A stretch of 6,107 nucleotides of DNA from an uncultured Eubacteriales bacterium (lineage in GTDB: Bacteria > Bacillota_A > Clostridia > Christensenellales > Aristaeellaceae), in the NCBI GenBank assembly GCA_902775835.1, contig CACYNZ010000226.1, positions 1 through 6,107 of the forward strand, given 5' to 3'. Under the pieces are notes generated by a model. That model saw nothing but the letters and a program-made list of their open reading frames with translations, was not told the DNA's origin and ran no database searches. Shown in pieces: positions 1-4,080 of the stretch (position 1 is the stretch's first letter; every line of letters starts with the position of its first letter). The translations under genes and the position numbers were made by a program.

Positions 1-1
1 T

Positions 2-370
2 ACGGCGTACATGTTCTGGGCCCTGACCATGGGAATCCTGCTGGGCGCTGAGCTGTATGTGCATGCCCTGGCCGTCGTACTGGGAATCAGCGTGATCCTC
101 CTGGTCATGACCTTTGTGAAATTCCGGAACCCCAATGCCTATCTTCTTGTCGTGCATTATGATGATTACGCGGAGAGCGAGATCACGCAGCTGCTCCGCA
201 GAACAGTGAAACAGCGGAAACTGCGCAGCAAGACAGTGACAAGGGCCGGCGCCGAGATGACGGTGGAGGTTCGGCTGGACAGCAAACAGGATCTGGTCAG
301 CGCCGTTCTGAATATTGAGGGCGTACATGACGCGACTCTGGTGGCGTGCCAGACGGAAGCCGGTGCCTGA
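2..370 (+). CDS. DUF4956 domain membrane protein, C-terminal part (5' end outside window)
   Basis: The reading frame is open to the left edge and ends with TGA at 368-370, so only about the last 122 residues are present. The visible part starts with two hydrophobic stretches (roughly residues 4-18 and 20-39 of the fragment), a basic turn (KFRNPN), then a soluble tail of about 80 residues with alternating strand and helix character (LLVVHYDD, MTVEVRLD, VLNIEGVHDATLV). This layout, membrane helices followed by a small cytoplasmic alpha/beta domain, fits the DUF4956 family. DUF4956 proteins commonly sit directly upstream of VTC-domain polyphosphate polymerase genes, as here, with a 50-nt gap. 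Its biochemical function is unknown; a link to polyphosphate handling at the membrane is inferred only from the neighbour. The family assignment is from memory of the pattern and gene order. Confidence 0.75.
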   Translation, partial: TAYMFWALTMGILLGAELYVHALAVVLGISVILLVMTFVKFRNPNAYLLVVHYDDYAESEITQLLRRTVKQRKLRSKTVTRAGAEMTVEVRLDSKQDLVSAVLNIEGVHDATLVACQTEAGA

Positions 371-420
371 TTGAAGACCGAAGGAAAGCATTCAGAATCA
401 GAAAGGCAGGTGAGAAACGG

Positions 421-1131
421 ATGGCGATGAATTCCCTGCCGCTGCGGCATGAACTGAAGTTTTTCATCAATGAAGGCCAGCATTATCTGCTGTCCAGGGC
501 GCTGGACCGGACGCTGGACAGGGATCCCAACGGGGATGAGAACAATGAATACGCGATCCGTTCCCTGTACTTTGATACCGTGTTCAATACAGCGCTGTAT
601 GAGAAGTTTGACGGTGTTCCGAACCGGAACAAGTACCGGATCCGGATCTACAATTTCTCGGACCGTGTGATCAAGATGGAATGCAAGACAAAGCTGGACA
701 GCCTGATCTCCAAGCGCTCCATCTCCATTCCCAGGGATCTGTGCGAGCAGCTGATCGCCGGAGATCCCACAGGCCTTGAAAATACGCGCTCCGGCCTGCT
801 CAATGATGTGTACCGGGAAATGACCGTGAATCTGCTGCGGCCCTGCGTGATTGTGGACTATATTCGGGAAGCCTATCTGCATCCCGCGGAGGAAGTCCGC
901 ATCACCTTTGACAAGCAGCTGCGCACCGGCATGCGGAGCCATGACCTGTTCAATCCGCATTTGCCTACCGTTCCGCCGTTTGATCATCAGCTGATGATTC
1001 TGGAGGTCAAGTACAATCAGGTGCTGCCTCCCTATATCCGGGATCTTCTGAACACCTACTGTCCGAACGCCATTTCGTCGGCCATCAGCAAGTATACCTG
1101 GTGCCGGAGGTTCGAAGAACTGGAAGCATAA
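421..1131 (+). CDS. VTC-domain polyphosphate polymerase family protein
   Basis: This is a complete 236-residue protein. The ATG at 421 is preferred because AGGTGA (408-413) lies 7 nt upstream; the frame is open back to 346 but has no better start. It matches the VTC catalytic tunnel domain throughout: RHELKF (9-14), RSLYFD (47-52), KYRIR (71-75), ECK (87-89), SKRS (97-100), RP plus VDYIREAY (140-152), RITFD (160-164), LEVKY (194-198) and SKYTW (223-227). These Arg/Lys residues and the Glu in LEVKY correspond to the phosphate- and metal-binding residues of yeast Vtc4, which makes polyphosphate from ATP. The length is normal for stand-alone bacterial VTC proteins, with no SPX domain or membrane segment. 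It probably works with the upstream DUF4956 protein at the membrane. Polyphosphate synthesis is inferred from the family; some bacterial members have other or unknown roles. Confidence 0.9.
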   Translation: MAMNSLPLRHELKFFINEGQHYLLSRALDRTLDRDPNGDENNEYAIRSLYFDTVFNTALYEKFDGVPNRNKYRIRIYNFSDRVIKMECKTKLDSLISKRSISIPRDLCEQLIAGDPTGLENTRSGLLNDVYREMTVNLLRPCVIVDYIREAYLHPAEEVRITFDKQLRTGMRSHDLFNPHLPTVPPFDHQLMILEVKYNQVLPPYIRDLLNTYCPNAISSAISKYTWCRRFEELEA

Positions 1132-1189
1132 GCCTGAGAGAATACAGACAGCGGGGATATCTGAATCACTGAGAGACGAAAGCTCTGGG

Positions 1190-1226
1190 GCAGCAGTCCG
1201 ACATGGATTGCTGCTTTTTGTTTTTT
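1190..1226 (+). terminator. Intrinsic terminator after the VTC gene
   Basis: A 10-bp stem is formed by GCAGCAGTCC (1190-1199) and GGATTGCTGC (1205-1214), with one G-U wobble and a 5-nt loop (1200-1204). It is followed at once by TTTTTGTTTTTT. This is a textbook rho-independent terminator, 59 nt after the VTC stop codon, and ends the DUF4956-VTC transcript. Confidence 0.92.
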
Positions 1227-1302
1227 GAACACAGAAAATCCATCGGAAAGTACGGCCATGGGATTCAGGACAGCATGCTGTCGGAAGAAGTGTGGAATAT
1301 AC

Positions 1303-1331
1303 TTGAATCTGTATTTGAAATTGATTAATAT
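1303..1331 (+). promoter_or_regulatory. Sigma-A-type promoter of the peptide cluster
   Basis: TTGAAT (1303-1308) and TAATAT (1326-1331) are spaced by exactly 17 nt and sit in an AT-rich stretch downstream of the terminator. Each box differs from the vegetative consensus by one base (TTGACA differs at two positions, TATAAT is approximated by TAATAT). The expected transcription start is near 1338, giving a leader of about 100 nt before the first gene. No other promoter this good is visible between the terminator and the end of the peptide gene, so it probably drives the HPr-kinase-like, radical SAM, PqqD-like and peptide genes. Confidence 0.65.
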
Positions 1332-1332
1332 A

Positions 1333-1367
1333 TGTACGTTCAGTACAGAAACAATACTGATTGTACA
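1333..1367. repeat. 13-bp imperfect inverted repeat, probable operator
   Basis: The left arm TGTACGTTCAGTA (1333-1345) and right arm TACTGATTGTACA (1355-1367) pair with 11 of 13 matches around a 9-nt spacer. The repeat begins 2 bp after the -10 box and covers the expected transcription start. Because RNA would start inside the left arm, a full RNA hairpin is unlikely, and a protein-binding DNA operator is the better reading. The outer TGTACA half recurs at 1397-1402. The cognate regulator is not in the window. Confidence 0.55.
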
Positions 1368-1440
1368 ATCGGTATCCTTTGCCTGAACGGCAGGACTGTA
1401 CAGAGCAAATTGCAGATGACAGAGATTGGCCGGAATATGC

Positions 1441-2175
1441 ATGAGAATGGTAATAGAGCTTGCGGGAATTCCCATGGAAGTGGAATGCCGTCATGAGGCG
1501 AACCGGACGTTCATGAAGGATTATCTGTCCAGTCGGGCACCTCAGATTTCCATCATTCCTACAGAAAAGGATTTCGATGACACGGCGGAACGGCTTCGGT
1601 CAAGGAATGTCCGGGATGGCTGTCCCGATATCCGGTACAGCGATGTATTTGTGGAAAACTGTACCCTCCACCGTCTGATTGTTCAGCAGCTTGTACCCTG
1701 CGGTGTTCTGCTGATGCACGGTTCTGCACTGTGCATGGACGGCCGGGCATATATATTCAGCGCACCCAGCGGAACCGGGAAAAGTACGCATGCCCGCCTC
1801 TGGCGTGAAATGTTTGGGGAACGTGTCTGGATGATCAATGACGATAAACCGCTTCTGCGGTTCCGCGAAAATGGGGTGGACGTCTGGGGATCTCCCTGGG
1901 ACGGAAAGCACCGCCTGAGCCGGAACGCATCCGCCCCTCTGCAGGCAGTGGTCTTTCTGCGGCGCGCTGCGGAAAACCGGATCCGGCCCATGACAGCTGT
2001 GGAGGCGTTTCCGTTTCTTCTGTCCCAGACGTATTCTTCCGAGGACATGCAGACCATGGAAAAGATCGCGGGGATGCAGCAGATTCTGCTCAGGCAGATA
2101 CGGTTCTACCGGCTTGAATGCAATATGGAGCCGGAGGCAGCCATGACCGCCTGGGAAGGGGTGAGGGATGAGTGA
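1441..2175 (+). CDS. HPr-kinase-like ATP-binding protein of a RiPP cluster
   Basis: This is a 244-residue protein. The ATG at 1441 is chosen with a weak GGA-type site just upstream; ATG 1447 or TTG 1426 are possible alternatives, and none has a strong Shine-Dalgarno. The middle of the protein matches the HPr kinase/phosphorylase fold: MHGSAL with H93, a strand, Walker A APSGTGKS (108-115), then INDD with D134/D135, then WGSPWDGKH (149-157). H93, the P-loop and D134-D135 line up with the catalytic His, P-loop and tandem Asp of true HPr kinases, so the active site looks intact. It lacks the N-terminal domain typical of full HprK. Related homologues occur in RiPP clusters, and some lasso-peptide ones phosphorylate the peptide's C-terminal Ser. 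It is translationally coupled (GTGA overlap) to the radical SAM gene. Phosphorylation of the peptide at 3862 is inferred; a leader-binding or scaffolding role is an alternative. Confidence 0.82.
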   Translation: MRMVIELAGIPMEVECRHEANRTFMKDYLSSRAPQISIIPTEKDFDDTAERLRSRNVRDGCPDIRYSDVFVENCTLHRLIVQQLVPCGVLLMHGSALCMDGRAYIFSAPSGTGKSTHARLWREMFGERVWMINDDKPLLRFRENGVDVWGSPWDGKHRLSRNASAPLQAVVFLRRAAENRIRPMTAVEAFPFLLSQTYSSEDMQTMEKIAGMQQILLRQIRFYRLECNMEPEAAMTAWEGVRDE

Positions 2176-3521
2176 AGGAAATACTCAGCCCCGTCCGGGC
2201 TTTGCAGAAACTCCTGCCGCCCCAGAAGAAACTGAAAGCGGATGTTCGCTACAAACTGTCGCAGTATGCGCTGGAAATTGATGTGGATGGACGGCATGTT
2301 CTGTTCAACACCCTGACACAGCAGGCGTGTGAAATGGACAGGCTTCTTCCTGCGTATCTGCCAGGGAAAAGGATTTCGGATGAAGATGACCTGGCAGGGC
2401 TGGTGCGCGGGTATTTCTACGTGCCGGAGGATCAGGATGAATGCGCGTTTTATGAGAGCCTGTTCTGCATGATGCATGCGCATTTCATCGGACAGGGCAT
2501 CAAAGGCTATACCATTCTTCCGACGCTTGTCTGCAATGCCCGGTGTGTGTACTGCTATGAAGCAGGGATGCCGCAGACGGTCATGACCATGGATACAGCG
2601 GAGCAGACGGTACGGTATATGCTTGAGACACGCAGTGAAGAGCGAATTGATCTGAACTGGTTCGGCGGAGAACCGCTTCTTGGCGTTTCCGTCATGGACC
2701 GCATCTGCGGAGAGCTGAGCAGACATGATGTGCCGTTCACTTCATACATGGTGACCAACGGCAGCCTGATTACGGAGGATGTGGCGGACCGGATGGCAGG
2801 GCCCTGGCGGATCCGGGATGTGCAGATCTCCATGGATGGGGCGGAGAAGGACTATATCGCCCGGAAACAGTATGTGCGCTGCGGGGATCAGTATCATGCG
2901 GTGCTGCAGTCCGTGAATCTCCTGAACGCGCGCGGCATCAGGGTTTGGGTCCGCTGCAATGTGGACGGAGAGAATATTGACGGTGTGCTGCCGTTTTTGG
3001 AGGATATGAAAGCGGCGGTAAAGGATAAGGAACTGACAGATCTGTATTTCGCGCCGCTGAATGCCGTATACACGGGGGAGGACAGCCTGAAGATCCAGAG
3101 GAAGATCGAGAATCTTCGGCCATGGATCCGGGACGCCGGCTTTGGAGGAAAACGTGATCTGTATCCCATGGGCCAGTTCCGTGCCTGGCACTGCATGGCG
3201 GATCTGGGCAGTGTGGTGATAGCTCCGGATGGCGGATTGTATGCCTGCGATGAATGCCTTCCGAAAAGCCGGTTCGGCGATGTCTGGCATGGCGTGACTG
3301 ATCCGGAAGCCAGGCAGGCCTTCTGCCGTGTGGACCAGGTCCGTGATTCATGCCGCGCATGCCCGTTTCTTCCGAGGTGCACGCCGTTTGCCTCTTGTCC
3401 CATTTATGTGAAAGAATGCAGGAAACTCTTTGAACAGGCATTGAAGGACAGACTGAAGCGGGTGCTTCAGGGGGAAAACGAATCAGCTGACAGGGAACAT
3501 TCCCTGTTTGAAAACTGTTGA
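2172..3521 (+). CDS. Radical SAM/SPASM peptide maturase
   Basis: This is a 449-residue protein starting at GTG 2172, which overlaps the previous stop (GTGA); a purine-rich GGGGTGAGGG precedes it and an in-frame stop sits immediately upstream. Residues about 25-110 form an N-terminal region typical of RiPP maturases (VLFNTLTQQACEM). The radical SAM core starts at CNARCVYC, a CX3CX2C motif with C121, C125 and C128 for the SAM-binding 4Fe-4S cluster, followed by NWFGGEPL (162-169) and MVTNG (193-197). The C-terminal SPASM domain has C341, APDGGLYACDEC (351-362), then C394, C397, C403, C409 and C416, enough to bind two auxiliary Fe-S clusters. The spacing CX2CX5CX5C differs slightly from the usual CX2CX5CX3C. 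Such enzymes install C-C, thioether or similar crosslinks in precursor peptides in the cytoplasm. The substrate is most likely the peptide at 3862. The bond made cannot be read from the sequence. Confidence 0.95.
   Translation: MKEILSPVRALQKLLPPQKKLKADVRYKLSQYALEIDVDGRHVLFNTLTQQACEMDRLLPAYLPGKRISDEDDLAGLVRGYFYVPEDQDECAFYESLFCMMHAHFIGQGIKGYTILPTLVCNARCVYCYEAGMPQTVMTMDTAEQTVRYMLETRSEERIDLNWFGGEPLLGVSVMDRICGELSRHDVPFTSYMVTNGSLITEDVADRMAGPWRIRDVQISMDGAEKDYIARKQYVRCGDQYHAVLQSVNLLNARGIRVWVRCNVDGENIDGVLPFLEDMKAAVKDKELTDLYFAPLNAVYTGEDSLKIQRKIENLRPWIRDAGFGGKRDLYPMGQFRAWHCMADLGSVVIAPDGGLYACDECLPKSRFGDVWHGVTDPEARQAFCRVDQVRDSCRACPFLPRCTPFASCPIYVKECRKLFEQALKDRLKRVLQGENESADREHSLFENC
3491..3506 (+). repeat. 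Short palindrome at the end of the radical SAM gene
   Basis: CAGGGAACATTCCCTG is two perfect 7-bp arms around CA, effectively a 5-6 bp stem with a 4-6 nt loop. It lies in the last codons of the maturase gene, 15 nt before the ribosome binding site of the PqqD-like gene. It could be chance, or a small processing stem. It is not followed by a convincing T-tract. Confidence 0.3.
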
Positions 3522-3535
3522 AGGAGGACAGAAGC

Positions 3536-3796
3536 ATGAAACTGAAGGGCAGTTTTCTTACCCAGGAAGTGAACGACATGCAGTTCCTTGTACCTGTGGG
3601 AAAGAAAACATTCAGCGGGATCATACGCAGCAATCCCACGGCGGCGTTCATTGTGAATCTTCTTCGGGAAGAAACCACGGAAGAAGCCATCGTGGATGCC
3701 ATGTTCGAGCGTTACGATGCACCGAGGGAAGAGATCGCGGCGGATGTGGCGGAAGCGCTGGATTCACTGCGGAAGATCGGGGTGCTGGAAGAATAA
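3536..3796 (+). CDS. PqqD-like peptide chaperone (RiPP recognition element)
   Basis: This is an 86-residue protein. ATG 3536 is chosen because AAGGAGG (3521-3527) is 8 nt upstream; that site touches the maturase stop codon, so the two genes are translationally linked. The sequence has an N-terminal strand-rich part (residues 4-30: GSFLTQEVNDMQFLVPVG and following), then NPTAAFIVNLLRE (33-45), a TTEEAIVDAM helix (47-56) and a final helix ending LRKIGVLEE (78-86). This is the size and strand-helix order of PqqD proteins, winged-helix-like modules that bind the leader of a precursor peptide and present it to the radical SAM enzyme. Its place between the maturase and the peptide gene supports that job. 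It is a stand-alone protein here, not fused to the maturase. Confidence 0.88.
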   Translation: MKLKGSFLTQEVNDMQFLVPVGKKTFSGIIRSNPTAAFIVNLLREETTEEAIVDAMFERYDAPREEIAADVAEALDSLRKIGVLEE

Positions 3797-3803
3797 CTGG
3801 TGA

Positions 3804-3830
3804 GTGAGAAGCCGGGTTTCCGGCTTTCAC
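3804..3830 (+). promoter_or_regulatory. RNA hairpin between the PqqD-like gene and the peptide gene
   Basis: GTGA-AAGCCGG (3804-3807, 3809-3815) pairs with CCGGCTT-TCAC (3820-3830), giving an 11-bp stem with one bulged G (3808) and a stable-looking GTTT loop. No T-run follows, so it is not a normal terminator. It sits 16 nt before the strong ribosome binding site of the peptide gene. A likely role is to mark or protect a processed 5' end, so that the peptide is made in excess over its enzymes. Partial attenuation is the alternative. Confidence 0.6.
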
Positions 3831-3861
3831 ATAGACTTCTGGAAGGAAGGAGGAAATCCAA

Positions 3862-3993
3862 ATGGAGAAACTGACCTATGAAAAGCCGGTGATCACTGCC
3901 GTGGAGCTGGAGGATGCGGATATCCTGACGGAGTCGGGTACGAGAGTCGGAGGCATCTTTACAAGCCCGGATTATAACTCTACGGCTTGCTGA
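3862..3993 (+). CDS. RiPP precursor peptide, 43 residues, with an N-glycosylation sequon in the core
   Basis: AAGGAGG (3847-3853) lies 8 nt before ATG 3862, within GGAAGGAAGGAGGAAA, the strongest translation signal in the window, as expected for a substrate needed in excess. The leader-like half (residues 1-26) runs MEKLTYEKPVI, an acidic stretch ELEDAD (15-20), then ILTESG (21-26). The Y-x-K-P opening and D-I-L-T-x-S-G segment resemble many short clostridial peptide leaders I know; no search was run. The second half has GG (30-31) and a core IFTSPDYNSTAC (32-43) ending in its only Cys. Residues 37-41, D-Y-N-S-T, match the extended bacterial sequon D/E-x-N-x-S/T, with N39 as acceptor. F33-T-S35 and Y38-N-S40 fit the aromatic-x-x pattern used by cyclophane-forming radical SAM enzymes. 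The cleavage site is unknown; after GG (12-residue core) or after S25-G26 are both possible. Confidence 0.85.
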   Translation: MEKLTYEKPVITAVELEDADILTESGTRVGGIFTSPDYNSTAC

Positions 3994-4016
3994 GGACATT
4001 TTCAGGGTTTGTTGGG

Positions 4017-4053
4017 GAAGGCCTCACTGGGGTGGGGCCTTCTATCTGTTTTT
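4017..4053 (+). terminator. Terminator-like hairpin after the precursor gene, possibly leaky
   Basis: GAAGGCCTCAC (4017-4027) and GTGGGGCCTTC (4032-4042) form an 11-bp stem with one U-G wobble and a TGGG loop. The following tract is TATCTGTTTTTCATTT, so the T-run starts late and is interrupted. It lies 23 nt after the peptide stop and 28 nt before the next gene, with no clear promoter between. It may end most transcripts while letting some read through into the oligosaccharyltransferase gene. Confidence 0.72.
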
Positions 4054-4080
4054 CATTTGAACCGGAAGGGAGGCCATGGC

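Larger units (their letters stand above)
1132..1440. other. Intergenic region: terminator, then promoter and operator-like repeat
   Basis: This 309-base gap separates the polyphosphate pair from the peptide cluster. Its left third holds an intrinsic terminator (1190-1226). Its right half is AT-richer than its surroundings and holds a promoter (1303-1331), an inverted repeat (1333-1367) and an isolated extra TGTACA at 1397-1402. About 35-40 nt of the leader before 1441 show no further structure I can support. I see no known riboswitch consensus and no credible small ORF. Confidence 0.7.

Noticed and set aside
1132..1189. Possible riboswitch or T-box between the VTC gene and the terminator
   Set aside because: The region lies after a gene's end and before its terminator, has only a weak GAGAG/CTCT pairing, and shows no consensus I recognise.
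166..1494. Long minus-strand open frame (442 codons) opposite the VTC gene
   Set aside because: It covers both the DUF4956 tail and the whole VTC gene, which have clear family motifs, and also crosses the terminator and promoter region. Its translation has no recognisable domain and is a by-product of codon bias on the other strand.
3508..3807. Overlapping + frame across the PqqD-like gene
   Set aside because: It is out of frame with the PqqD-like gene, which has a strong ribosome binding site and family-like sequence; the alternative translation is low-complexity Gly/Arg-rich.
3946..3957. G30-G31 as a classical double-glycine cleavage site
   Set aside because: The preceding residues do not show the usual hydrophobic spacing of double-glycine leaders (positions -4, -7 and -12 are R, S and D), and no C39 peptidase is in the window. 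Cleavage there remains only a possibility.
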